Counted from the stretch's first letter, positions 1 through 7,317 are shown. The stretch: 11,531 nucleotides of DNA from Phascolarctobacterium sp. (GCA_019417125.1 DXVZ01000062.1:1-11531); one strand, 5' to 3'. Translations and numbers: made by a program. Notes: generated by a model not told the origin, from the sequence alone.

Positions 1-929
1 TTCGCGTTGCTAACCTTGAGAAAAAAGCTGACAACGTAAAAATCACCGGTCAGATCCGTGCAAGCTACAAAGATGTTGACGGCGACAGCAACAGCAACAA
101 AATCGGCTTACGTTCCCGTTTGTGGGTAGAAGGTCAGGTTAACGAAGACTGGACCTACACCGCAATGCTGCAAAATGACCGTAACGTATCTGACAGCGAA
201 GAAGATAACGATGAACTTGTTATGAACCGTGCTTATGTTGAAGGCCGCCTTGGTGGTCTCGACGTAACCGCTGGCCGTTGGGATGAAGTTACCTTTACCG
301 GTAACGTACTCGATTCCTACATCGACGGCGTTAAAGTTTCCTATGGTGATAAAGTTAAAGTATTTGGTTTAGCTGCTAAAGGTGCTGGCGATCATGACAA
401 TAACGAATATATGTTAGAAGACGAAGACCGTCTGTATGTTGCAGGTGTAACCGCTGACATGGGTCCTGTTGATGCTTATGTTGCTTACTTTAAAACTGAT
501 ACATCTTTAGAATATGATGGGAAAGATATAAGCAAGGATATCTGGAACGTTGGCGTAAGCTACAACTTCGCTCCTGATTTTGTATTGGCTGCTGAATATA
601 TGCGCGGCGATGATGATTACTATGATACAGATAAAGACGGTTGGTATGCAGACCTCGCTTGGAAAGGCGCTAAAGCTGATGAACCGGGCTCCTATGGCTT
701 ACATGTAGGTTACTTCGACCAGTCCGCTAACGCATTTGTTGCACCTACCACCGATGGTTGGGATTCGCTGTTTGATAATGACGGAGCTGGTTACAAAGGT
801 ATGGTATACGGCGCAAGCTTCACCTTTGCTAAAAACATTGTCGGCGTATTCAACTACTATGACTTCGAATCCAAAGAACACGGCAACGACGCTGACACCA
901 TGTTCACCGAACTGTACTTCACTTTCTAA
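1..929 (+). CDS. Outer-membrane porin, OmpM-like (5' partial)
   Basis: The 3' part of a beta-barrel outer-membrane protein. The open frame runs from base 3 without a stop (308 residues visible), so the true start lies upstream of the window. The visible N-terminus (RVANLEKKADNVKITGQIRA) looks like the junction between a helical linker and the first barrel strand in SLH-domain porins of Negativicutes (OmpM type). In those proteins an N-terminal SLH domain tethers the outer membrane to the cell wall; here that part is not visible, so it is inferred. The rest is a run of amphipathic strands with Asp/Asn/Gly-rich turns, and it ends in LYFTF. A terminal Phe is the usual signal for barrel assembly by BamA. 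The gene is less GC-rich than its neighbours and uses a narrow codon set (GTT, GCT, AAA), as expected of an abundant protein. A strong terminator follows. The porin assignment is firm; substrate specificity cannot be read. Confidence 0.85.
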   Translation, partial: RVANLEKKADNVKITGQIRASYKDVDGDSNSNKIGLRSRLWVEGQVNEDWTYTAMLQNDRNVSDSEEDNDELVMNRAYVEGRLGGLDVTAGRWDEVTFTGNVLDSYIDGVKVSYGDKVKVFGLAAKGAGDHDNNEYMLEDEDRLYVAGVTADMGPVDAYVAYFKTDTSLEYDGKDISKDIWNVGVSYNFAPDFVLAAEYMRGDDDYYDTDKDGWYADLAWKGAKADEPGSYGLHVGYFDQSANAFVAPTTDGWDSLFDNDGAGYKGMVYGASFTFAKNIVGVFNYYDFESKEHGNDADTMFTELYFTF

Positions 930-964
930 TCTTAGCATTACAAAGTTTAATACGGAAAGCTTTC

Positions 965-994
965 AAAGCGGATGGCATCTGCCATCCGCTTTTT
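965..994 (+). terminator. Intrinsic terminator of the porin gene
   Basis: A perfect 12-bp stem (AAAGCGGATGGC, 965-976, pairs with 981-992) closes a 4-base ATCT loop. The T-run at the end of the stem continues to 994. It lies 36 bp after the porin stop and isolates the porin from what follows. Confidence 0.92.
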
Positions 995-1041
995 ATATGC
1001 AGAAAACAGAAACAGACCGGCAGCCCTATTATATAATTAAA

Positions 1042-1087
1042 TTCGCCAAACTGGGGAACAAGTTTTCGCCAAACTGGGAAATTATTT
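1042..1087. repeat. Two direct repeats with 23-bp period
   Basis: TTCGCCAAACTGGG occurs at 1042-1055 and again, identical, at 1065-1078. Similarity continues past the 14-bp core, so the two full units (1042-1064 and 1065-1087) are mostly alike. A 23-bp period places both copies on nearly the same face of the helix. It lies in the porin-to-small-gene spacer, about 140 bp upstream of the next promoter. It could be a pair of binding sites for a regulator, or the remnant end of a mobile element whose transposase binds repeated sites. Neither can be decided from the window. Confidence 0.6.
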
Positions 1088-1202
1088 TACATTAGCGTTA
1101 AGCAGTGGACGTAAAACAGAAAATGGTTTATAAAAAATAACGTAAGCCGCTGATTTTGTGAAATTTTATTTAATTTTTATAAGTGGTGTGAAAAATAAAA
1201 CT

Positions 1203-1231
1203 TTGCTTATAACCTCATATTTTGGTATAAT
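1203..1231 (+). promoter_or_regulatory. Extended -10 promoter of the 64-aa gene
   Basis: TTGCTT (1203-1208) lies 17 bp ahead of a perfect TATAAT (1226-1231). A TG one base before the -10 makes it an extended -10. Transcription would start near 1238, giving a short leader of about 25 bases before the GTG start at 1264. Confidence 0.75.
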
Positions 1232-1263
1232 AAAAATACAAAGAATGATGGGAGTTGATTACT

Positions 1264-1458
1264 GTGGCTGATGTAATTAATGCTGTATCCGGTAATAAAA
1301 TGTTTCAGTTAAAACAGGGTATTAAGGAGCTGCGCGAGCGCCTGAAAACCGAAGAAGACCCCGATATCATCGCCGGTATTAAAAAAGAAATTATGGAAAT
1401 GGAAACCCATTACAATATTTTGGCAGACCGTTTGAAAATGCAGGACCGCGGTATCTAA
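1264..1458 (+). CDS. Small helical protein of unknown function, 64 aa
   Basis: I do not recognise a family. The product is short, highly charged and probably helical. After ADVINAVSGNKMFQLKQG come two Lys/Glu-rich stretches (KELRERLKTEEDPD, then KKEIMEMETHYNILADRLKMQ) that could form a helical hairpin or short coiled coil. There is no signal peptide or membrane segment, so it is presumably cytoplasmic. GTG at 1264 is preferred as start because GGGAG (1250-1254) lies 9 bases ahead; an in-frame TTG at 1255 would sit directly against that site with no spacing. It has its own promoter and terminator and so is a single-gene unit between the porin and murA. Clean expression signals and bounded ends make it a real gene rather than a chance frame. 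Confidence 0.75.
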   Translation: MADVINAVSGNKMFQLKQGIKELRERLKTEEDPDIIAGIKKEIMEMETHYNILADRLKMQDRGI

Positions 1459-1483
1459 ACCCTGTTAAAATTTGTTTGCCCGG

Positions 1484-1520
1484 CGCTTGCCGCTATCTAA
1501 ATGGCGGCAGGCGTTTTTTT
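1484..1520 (+). terminator. Intrinsic terminator after the 64-aa gene
   Basis: CGCTTGCCGC (1484-1493) pairs with GCGGCAGGCG (1504-1513), a 10-bp stem with one G-T wobble and a 10-base loop. Seven T follow at once (1514-1520). It lies 25 bp after the stop and closes the single-gene unit before the murA promoter. Confidence 0.92.
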
Positions 1521-1531
1521 GTCGGCAACGA

Positions 1532-1560
1532 TTGCCAAGCCGTAAAAAAAGTGATAAACT
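1532..1560 (+). promoter_or_regulatory. Candidate promoter of murA-mreB
   Basis: TTGCCA (1532-1537), 17 bp, then TAAACT (1555-1560). The -35 matches consensus at five of six positions and the -10 at four of six, with ideal spacing. It sits just after the preceding terminator, where a promoter is needed. The leader to the murA start would be about 65 bases. Confidence 0.5.
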
Positions 1561-1631
1561 ACCATAGAAAATATTTATTTTTAGAAGTATGCCTTTTTAT
1601 AGAATGTTTGTAAGAACAGGAGAGTTTGCAG

Positions 1632-2897
1632 TTGGAAAGATTGATAGTTAAGGGCGGTAACCGCCTTGTCGGCACTGTAAAAACCAGCGGCGCCAAAAAC
1701 GCCGTTCTGCCGATTATTGCCGCTTCTATTTTGGGCACGTCGCCCAGCAGGCTGGATGAAATACCGGCGCTGGATGATGTGCGCACTATTTGCGCGGTGC
1801 TGGAGTGCCTTGGCATTAGCGTTGACGCTTCCGAGCCGCATACGCTGAAAATCGACAGCAGAAAAATTACCTCGTGCGAAGCGCCTTACGAACTGGTACG
1901 TTCCATGCGGGCATCGTTCCTTGTTATGGGGCCGCTGTTGGCGCGCAAAGGCTACGCGCGTATTTCGCAACCCGGCGGCTGCGCTATCGGCACCAGGCCG
2001 ATTGATTTGCATTTAAAAGGCTTTGAGGCGCTGGGCGTAAAAATTGAACAGGGGCACGGCTATATTGAAGCTTCTGCGCCGGAGGGCATGACGGGCGCGA
2101 ACATTTACCTGGATTTTCCCAGTGTGGGCGCGACGGAGAACATTATGATGGCGGCGGCGATGGCGAAAGGCACGACGGTGCTGGAAAACCCTGCCGAGGA
2201 GCCGGAAATTGTTGACCTTGCCAACTACCTTAACCAAATGGGCGCGCGTGTGCGCGGCGCAGGCACCAACGTTATTACCATCGAGGGCGTCAGCGAACTG
2301 CACGGCGTGCAGCATTCGGTAATACCCGACCGCATTGAAGCCGGTACTTACATGATTGCCGCTGCCATGACTGGCGGCGATGTGATTATTGAAAACGTGC
2401 TGCCGGAGCACCAAAAGCCGCTGATTGCCAAGCTGCGCGAGGCGGGCGCGCTGGTAGAGGAGGATATCGACCGTATCCACGTTGCTTCCGACGGAAAATT
2501 AAAGGCAGTAGATATTAAGACGCTGCCGTATCCGGGCTTCCCCACCGATATGCAGGCGCAGATGATGGCGATGCTTTCCGTTGCCGAGGGGCGCAGCAAA
2601 ATTACGGAAACCGTTTTTGAAAACCGCTTTATGCACGTTGTAGAACTGAACCGCATGGGCGCGAACATTACCACTGAAGGGCGCAGTGCCGTTATTACCG
2701 GGCCTGCCCGCCTTACGGGCTGCACGGTTAGGGCAACCGACCTGCGTGCGGGCGCGGCGATGATACTTGCCGGCCTTGTTGCTGAGGGCGCTACCGAAAT
2801 TTGCGATATTTACCATATTGACCGCGGCTACGAGGAAATCGTTGCCAAACTGACCAGGCTCGGCGCGGATATTGAGCGTGTGGGCACGAAAGATTAA
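1632..2897 (+). CDS. murA: UDP-N-acetylglucosamine 1-carboxyvinyltransferase MurA
   Basis: Cytoplasmic enzyme of the first committed step of peptidoglycan synthesis: it transfers enolpyruvate from PEP to UDP-GlcNAc. The 421-aa length is normal for the family. SGAKNAVLP places Lys22 and Asn23 exactly at the family's substrate-binding positions. QPGGCAIGTRPIDLHL carries the catalytic Cys (Cys117), the residue attacked by fosfomycin; being Cys rather than Asp, it predicts a fosfomycin-sensitive enzyme, which is inference. DLRAGAAMILAGL near the C-terminus holds the conserved Arg of the active site. TTG at 1632 is chosen because AGGAGAG (1618-1624) lies 7 bases ahead and because it reproduces family numbering. 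An in-frame TTG at 1626 is only one base from that site. mreB follows after 14 bp, so the two are probably co-transcribed. Confidence 0.97.
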   Translation: MERLIVKGGNRLVGTVKTSGAKNAVLPIIAASILGTSPSRLDEIPALDDVRTICAVLECLGISVDASEPHTLKIDSRKITSCEAPYELVRSMRASFLVMGPLLARKGYARISQPGGCAIGTRPIDLHLKGFEALGVKIEQGHGYIEASAPEGMTGANIYLDFPSVGATENIMMAAAMAKGTTVLENPAEEPEIVDLANYLNQMGARVRGAGTNVITIEGVSELHGVQHSVIPDRIEAGTYMIAAAMTGGDVIIENVLPEHQKPLIAKLREAGALVEEDIDRIHVASDGKLKAVDIKTLPYPGFPTDMQAQMMAMLSVAEGRSKITETVFENRFMHVVELNRMGANITTEGRSAVITGPARLTGCTVRATDLRAGAAMILAGLVAEGATEICDIYHIDRGYEEIVAKLTRLGADIERVGTKD

Positions 2898-2911
2898 AAG
2901 TAGGTGAAAAT

Positions 2912-3928
2912 ATGTTTTTTAACAGTGTTGATATAGGCATCGACCTTGGCACAGCCAACCTTTTGGTGTATATCAAAGGCAAGGGCATTGTGTTTAACGA
3001 GCCTTCCGTTGTGGCGATTAACAGAAGCAAAAATAAAATTTTAGCGGTGGGCAACGAGGCCCGCGACATGATTGGCAAGGTACCGGAAAGTATTTCCGTT
3101 ATCCGCCCGTTAAAAGAGGGCGTTATTGCCAACTATACCATTACGCAGAAAATGCTGGAATTTGTTGTGGCGCGCGTGGCAGGCAAAAGCTTTTTCAGCA
3201 AGCCGCGCATCATGGTCTGCATTCCTACCGGCATTACTTCGGTAGAAAAACGCGCAGTGCTGGAAGCCGCTATGCAGGCGGGCGCTTCCAAAACTTACCT
3301 TATCGAAGAACCGCTGGCTGCGGCGCTGGGCGCGGGGCTTGATATCAGCGTGCCCTCAGGCAGCATGGTTATCGATATCGGCGGCGGCACTACCGACATT
3401 GCCATTTTAAGTTTGGGCGGCGTTGTTGTGGATTCTTCCATCCGCATTGGCGGCGACGCTTTTGACGACGCGATTGTGCGTTACGTTAAAAAGGTTTACA
3501 ATGTGCTGATTGGCGAGCCGACGGCTGAAAAAATAAAAATGAATGTGGCGACTGTGCTTTTGGAAGGCAAGTGCGCGGAGATGGAAGTGCAGGGGCGCGA
3601 CCTGATTGCGGGCAGGCCGACGACGATTAAGGTAACTTCGGCAGATGCGCGCGCGGCTTTGCGCGAGCCTGTATATTCCATTATCGGCACTATCCGCGGC
3701 GTGCTGGAAAAATGCCCGCCGGAGCTTTCGGCGGATATTGTGGACAAGGGCATGGTGCTGACCGGCGGCGGCGCGCTGGTTGACGGCTTGGCGCAGCTTT
3801 TGACGGAGGAAACCGGCATTAAAACCACTGTTGCCGAAAACCCGCTGGACTGCGTGGCACTGGGCACCGGCAAGGCTTTAAGCGAGCTGAACAACCTGCG
3901 CCCGGGTTCCGTTGTTGGCAACGATTAA
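2912..3928 (+). CDS. mreB: Rod shape-determining protein MreB (MreB/Mbl type)
   Basis: Bacterial actin that forms membrane-bound filaments and guides lateral wall synthesis. At 338 aa it is full length. The actin-fold signatures are in order: phosphate-1 loop DLGTAN (residues 11-16), catalytic-region EEPLAAALGAG (Glu132/Glu133), phosphate-2 loop DIGGGTTD (155-162) and adenine-site LTGGGALVDG (from about 283). The N-terminus MFFNSVDIGIDLG may help membrane attachment, as in other MreB proteins. AGGTGA (2902-2907) precedes the ATG. Its place directly after murA, without mreC or mreD following, suggests one of several paralogues (the Mbl type of Firmicutes). Sequence inspection alone cannot separate MreB from Mbl. 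With murA it makes a compact wall-synthesis unit. Confidence 0.95.
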   Translation: MFFNSVDIGIDLGTANLLVYIKGKGIVFNEPSVVAINRSKNKILAVGNEARDMIGKVPESISVIRPLKEGVIANYTITQKMLEFVVARVAGKSFFSKPRIMVCIPTGITSVEKRAVLEAAMQAGASKTYLIEEPLAAALGAGLDISVPSGSMVIDIGGGTTDIAILSLGGVVVDSSIRIGGDAFDDAIVRYVKKVYNVLIGEPTAEKIKMNVATVLLEGKCAEMEVQGRDLIAGRPTTIKVTSADARAALREPVYSIIGTIRGVLEKCPPELSADIVDKGMVLTGGGALVDGLAQLLTEETGIKTTVAENPLDCVALGTGKALSELNNLRPGSVVGND

Positions 3929-3940
3929 GTGAAAGTTTTT

Positions 3941-3975
3941 AATACACAGCCTGCGGGCTGTGTATTGCTGTTTTT
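3941..3975 (+). terminator. Hairpin after mreB, possible terminator or attenuator
   Basis: A perfect 11-bp stem (AATACACAGCC, 3941-3951, pairs with 3956-3966) with loop TGCG. GCTG and then five T (3971-3975) follow, so the T-run is offset from the stem by four bases. No promoter is evident between it and the next start at 3996, so it may be a partial terminator that lowers expression of the downstream gene. Confidence 0.6.
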
Positions 3976-3995
3976 ACGCAGTACGGAGGTAAAGT

Positions 3996-5396
3996 ATGTT
4001 AAAAAATGTAGGCTGGCTGCTTGCGGCGGCGCTGCTGGTTATTGCCGTGCCGCTTTCCGCGCTGGCGGCTGAGGTGCAGAACTTCCGCTTCAGCAGCAGC
4101 CCCAGCAGAATACGCTTTGTGGTGGATACGGACGGCGCAGTTAATTACAAGGAAATTAAAAACACTAAAAAACAGCTGGTGCTGGAGTTTGACGCCGAGG
4201 TAAAAGACGATATTGTTTCCGCGGTGAAAGACCCGATTATTAAAAAAGCGCGCTTGCAGGAAAAAGGCGATAAGACGCGCCTGATTGTTGATTTAAAGAG
4301 CGAAGCGCAGCACAAGGTGTTTGTGTTAAAACAGCCTGACCGTTTAGTGCTGGATATTTTCCGCATCCGCGTAGAAGCGGAAAGCAAGGATATGGGCAAA
4401 GGGCTGACGCATATTTACCGCCGCGAGGATATGAACGGGCTGCCGGTGGAGGTAAATATTTTGGAGATTGCCCCCAAGAACCGCTATATTTTAAAACCGT
4501 TCAGCGGCGCTGTAAATAAAAACGGGCGCGGCACTTTGCTGAAAGCCAGCAAGGCTGTGGGCGCGCGAGCCGCCGTTAACGCTTCGTATTTTGATACGGA
4601 CGGCTGGATTATTGGCAATTTAAAGCTGGACGGCGAATGGCTGGGCATGGAGAGCCAGCCGCGCAGCGCGCTGGTTGTAGCGGACGGCAAGCCGATGGTG
4701 ATGCAGGATTTGGCTTACCAGGGGCGCGCCTTCTTCCCCAAGCTGGGCACTTTTTTGGACGTAAAGGGTATTAACCGCAGCCGCATTGCGGGCGACGTGG
4801 TACTGTACACGCATTACTACGGCCCCAGCACCAAAACCAACAAATACGGCTGGGAAATACGCATTGCCGCTAACGGCAGGGTGACGGAGGTAAATAGTGC
4901 CGGCAATATGAAGCTGGATAAGGACAGCGTTGTTTTATCTGCCCACGGCGACGCCGCCAAAGTTTTGGAGCGCGTGCAGGTTGGCGACCGCGTGCGCCTG
5001 CGCGAAACGCTGGGCAATGAAACCGCCGACGCTGCGGAGCTGGTTATCGGCGCAGGGCCATCGCTGGTGGCTGACGGCAAGGCTGACGTGCGCAGCGGCG
5101 AAGAAAATATTGCCGCCGATATTGCGCGCGGGCGTGCGCCGCGTACGGCAGCAGGCGTAAAAAAAGACGGCACGGTAATTCTTTTGGTGGTGGACGGGCG
5201 CAGTTCCGCCTCTGCCGGGATGACTTTGCAGGAGCTTGCCAATTATTTTGTAAAGCTGGGCGCATGGCAGGCGGTTAATTTTGACGGCGGCGGCAGCAGC
5301 GAAATGGTGCTGGACGGAAAAATTTTAAATAACCCATCCGACGGAAGGGAAAGGGCTGTCAGCGTGGGCTTGGGCGTGTTCCCCACCAAGGGCTGA
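3996..5396 (+). CDS. Secreted AMIN-domain phosphodiester glycosidase (NAGPA) protein
   Basis: A 466-aa exported protein. A signal peptide covers residues 1-24 (Lys3, hydrophobic core, probable cleavage after ALA24). Residues about 26-126 form a beta-rich AMIN domain, which in other proteins binds peptidoglycan or envelope structures (for example AmiC). From about residue 150 to the end lies a NAGPA domain (phosphodiester glycosidase). Its hallmarks are AAVNASYFDTDG (Asn195), AGPSLVADGK, RAPRTAAGV and NFDGGGSSEM (residues 428-437). The family is named after the mammalian enzyme that removes GlcNAc from GlcNAc-P-mannose; bacterial substrates are mostly unknown. The order AMIN then NAGPA suggests cleavage of a sugar-phosphodiester decoration on the wall or envelope, an inference supported by murA and mreB upstream. 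GGAGGT (3985-3990) fixes the ATG start. The domain call is firm; the substrate is open. Confidence 0.88.
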   Translation: MLKNVGWLLAAALLVIAVPLSALAAEVQNFRFSSSPSRIRFVVDTDGAVNYKEIKNTKKQLVLEFDAEVKDDIVSAVKDPIIKKARLQEKGDKTRLIVDLKSEAQHKVFVLKQPDRLVLDIFRIRVEAESKDMGKGLTHIYRREDMNGLPVEVNILEIAPKNRYILKPFSGAVNKNGRGTLLKASKAVGARAAVNASYFDTDGWIIGNLKLDGEWLGMESQPRSALVVADGKPMVMQDLAYQGRAFFPKLGTFLDVKGINRSRIAGDVVLYTHYYGPSTKTNKYGWEIRIAANGRVTEVNSAGNMKLDKDSVVLSAHGDAAKVLERVQVGDRVRLRETLGNETADAAELVIGAGPSLVADGKADVRSGEENIAADIARGRAPRTAAGVKKDGTVILLVVDGRSSASAGMTLQELANYFVKLGAWQAVNFDGGGSSEMVLDGKILNNPSDGRERAVSVGLGVFPTKG

Positions 5397-5399
5397 CGC

Positions 5400-5428
5400 T
5401 TGCCAGAGAAGTTTTTAAATAGTATAAT
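5400..5428 (+). promoter_or_regulatory. Near-consensus promoter of the S55 gene
   Basis: TTGCCA (5400-5405), exactly 17 bp, then a perfect TATAAT (5423-5428). The -35 begins four bases after the stop of the NAGPA gene. Transcription should start near 5435, leaving a leader of roughly 98 bases before the ATG at 5533. This separates the S55 gene from the genes upstream. Confidence 0.82.
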
Positions 5429-5479
5429 ATAGCCATGCATGCCACGGCTGCGTGCGGCTGTTTTGTTAAAACGAAATTG

Positions 5480-5512
5480 AACCGGCGTGCGGCGTTTGCC
5501 CATGCCGGTTTT
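5480..5512 (+). promoter_or_regulatory. Terminator-like leader hairpin ahead of the S55 gene
   Basis: AACCGGCGTG (5480-5489) pairs with CATGCCGGTT (5501-5510) with one G-T wobble. Inside it GGC (5491-5493) pairs with GCC (5498-5500) around a GTTT loop, with one bulged C at 5490. Four T (5509-5512) close it. The hairpin stands between the promoter at 5400-5428 and the start at 5533, 11 bases ahead of the GAGG ribosome site. It could attenuate transcription or stabilise the 5' end. It could also be a remaining terminator for read-through from the NAGPA gene. Confidence 0.55.
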
Positions 5513-5532
5513 GCATTATGGTTGAGGAATTT

Positions 5533-7212
5533 ATGAGAGCAAAAAAATTACTGTTGTTATTTATTTTTAATATTTTACTTTTGGCAGGCCTGCCGCTGGT
5601 GTGCGCGGCGGCTGTGCCGCTGATGCCGGTGGAGGATCTCCGCCCCGGTATGCACGGTATCGGCAAAACCGTTGTCAGCGGCGATACCGTTGAAAATTTC
5701 GACGTGGAAGTTATCGGCGTTACCGGCAGCGAAGCGGGCGGCTACACCGTGCTTGTGCGCGCAGGCGGCGATTTGATTGAAAAAAGCGGCGGCGTGGCGC
5801 AGGGCATGAGCGGCAGCCCGGTATATATTAACGGGCGGCTGGTGGGCGCCGTTGCTTTCGGCAAGGAGTTTAACGACCCGCACTACTGTTTTTTAACGCC
5901 TATCGGCAGAATGCTGGACCTGCTGAACGAAACAGCGCCGCGCCCATCGGAGCTGATACCTAAAAGCACGGTGCTGATGGCGGGCGGCTTTACGCCAAAC
6001 GGGCTTACTTATTTAAACGAAAAACTGGCGCCGCTGGGGCTTGAGGCAACCGGCGTGGGCGGCAGCGGCAATTTTACATCGGATAAGCCGCTGGAACCGG
6101 GCAGCGCCATCGGCGTTTCGCTTATCCGCGGCGACGTGCGCCTGGGCGCGCTTGGCACCGTAACCTGGCTGGGCGACGACGGCAGCTTGCTGGCGTTTGG
6201 GCACCCCTTTATGCAGCGCGGCGACAGCAACTATTTTTTGGAGCGCGCGTGGATTTTAACATCTTTGCCTAATCTGCAAAGCGCTTATAAAGTCGGTAAC
6301 CTGGGCGCGACTATCGGCACGGTTACGCAGGACCGCAGCGCAGGCATAGCCGCCCAAATCGGCTCCGCGCCCAAAGTTATACCCATGTATGTGGCTGTTA
6401 CCGACAGTTCGCGCGGCATTAACGGCAGCGCGCGCACAGAGCTGATTGACGATGACGAGCTTTTGCCGGCGATGGTGGACGCCGTAACCTACAATACCGT
6501 TACGCGCGTGGCGGACAGGGAAGGCGGCGGCACGGCGCGCTTTAATTTCCGCATCGACGGGCGCAGCAGCGGCGGCGAACAGATTAAAATTGCGCGCGAG
6601 AACATGTACTACGCCAATACCGGCATTTTAAAAATGGTCAGCCAGGAACTGGTGCAGGCGGCAACCTTGCTTGCGCAGAACAAATTTGAAAAAATTGACA
6701 TTTACAACATAGAAGCCAACGTGGTGCTGGGCACCGAACCGGAGGTGGCGGAGATAATTTCCGCGCAGCCGCAGCAGCTTAACGTGCGCGCCGGCGAGGA
6801 ACTGGCGATTGACGTGGAATTGCAGCCCTACCGCGCGGAAAAATTTACCGAAACGGTGAAGTTTACTGTGCCCAAGCAGCAGCGCCCCGGCAAACTGGCG
6901 CTTAACGTGCGCGGCGGCAGCAGCCTGGCGTGGATGCAGGAACTGATGAAACGCCAGCAGGAAGAAGGCATACCCGCTGCCAAAAAGCCGCAGCGTCGCA
7001 CCTTAAAAGACTTTATCGCCGATATTAACAACGCCGACCAGAACAACGAAATCATCGTCGATATTGCCGCACTGCCCGACCCGGACATGATGGCGCAGCA
7101 GCAGGACGGCGGTTTTGCGGCGGCGCTTGCCGGTACGCCTGCCAAGCAGAAAACCACGATGAACTTTATCGTGGACGGCACGGCGGACATTATGGTGGAA
7201 GTTACCGAGTGA
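5533..7212 (+). CDS. Secreted SpoIVB-type (peptidase S55) domain protein
   Basis: A 559-aa exported protein. Residues 1 to about 24 form a signal peptide (MRAKK, then a Leu-rich core, Ala-rich cleavage region). Residues about 28-125 match the serine half of the S55 domain: FDVEVIGV, then SGGVAQGMSGSP (Ser93 in the GxSG motif) and NGRLVGAVAFG. Residues about 185-300 look like its histidine half: SAIGVSLIRGD, LGTVTW, AFGHPF (His224) and VGNLGATIGTV. In SpoIVB the His half comes first, so the order is reversed here. No PDZ domain is seen. The C-terminal part (about 300-559) is mixed helix and strand and is not recognised. ATG 5533 is chosen over ATG 5518 because GAGGAA (5524-5529) precedes it and the signal peptide then begins cleanly. 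In spore formers SpoIVB cleaves SpoIVFA. No sporulation gene is nearby, so an envelope role is more likely. Protease activity is unproven. Confidence 0.82.
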   Translation: MRAKKLLLLFIFNILLLAGLPLVCAAAVPLMPVEDLRPGMHGIGKTVVSGDTVENFDVEVIGVTGSEAGGYTVLVRAGGDLIEKSGGVAQGMSGSPVYINGRLVGAVAFGKEFNDPHYCFLTPIGRMLDLLNETAPRPSELIPKSTVLMAGGFTPNGLTYLNEKLAPLGLEATGVGGSGNFTSDKPLEPGSAIGVSLIRGDVRLGALGTVTWLGDDGSLLAFGHPFMQRGDSNYFLERAWILTSLPNLQSAYKVGNLGATIGTVTQDRSAGIAAQIGSAPKVIPMYVAVTDSSRGINGSARTELIDDDELLPAMVDAVTYNTVTRVADREGGGTARFNFRIDGRSSGGEQIKIARENMYYANTGILKMVSQELVQAATLLAQNKFEKIDIYNIEANVVLGTEPEVAEIISAQPQQLNVRAGEELAIDVELQPYRAEKFTETVKFTVPKQQRPGKLALNVRGGSSLAWMQELMKRQQEEGIPAAKKPQRRTLKDFIADINNADQNNEIIVDIAALPDPDMMAQQQDGGFAAALAGTPAKQKTTMNFIVDGTADIMVEVTE

Positions 7213-7317
7213 CAGATTTTACAAAAACGTTAAAAAGCAGAGTTTACAATTAGCAGGGAATTTTTGCTTTATCTTGAATTATATAACAGATAACGTAAAT
7301 TTTTATAGGAGAGGAAG

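Larger units (their letters stand above)
930..1263. other. Non-coding spacer between porin and small gene
   Basis: This 334-bp stretch has no credible gene. It holds the porin terminator (965-994), the 23-bp-period direct repeat (1042-1087), an AT-rich segment of about 100 bp with nothing recognised (about 1100-1200), and an extended -10 promoter (1203-1231). An open frame on the + strand at 736-1095 overlaps the porin in another frame, crosses the terminator and has no family features, so it is not called. Confidence 0.7.

Noticed and set aside
736..1095. Open frame of 119 codons on the + strand
   Set aside because: It overlaps the porin in another frame, crosses the strong terminator at 965-994 and shows no family features or ribosome site.
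1626..1631. TTG at 1626 as the murA start
   Set aside because: Only one base separates it from the AGGAGAG site. Starting at 1632 gives good spacing and puts Lys22, Asn23 and Cys117 at family positions.
5518..5532. ATG at 5518 as the S55 gene start
   Set aside because: No ribosome site precedes it, and it would put two acidic residues ahead of the signal peptide. ATG 5533 has GAGGAA and a clean signal peptide.
7213..7317. Promoter for mlaE in the AT-rich spacer
   Set aside because: Several AT-rich hexamers (for example TATAAC at 7282-7287) exist, but none has a -35 at acceptable spacing, so no site is called.
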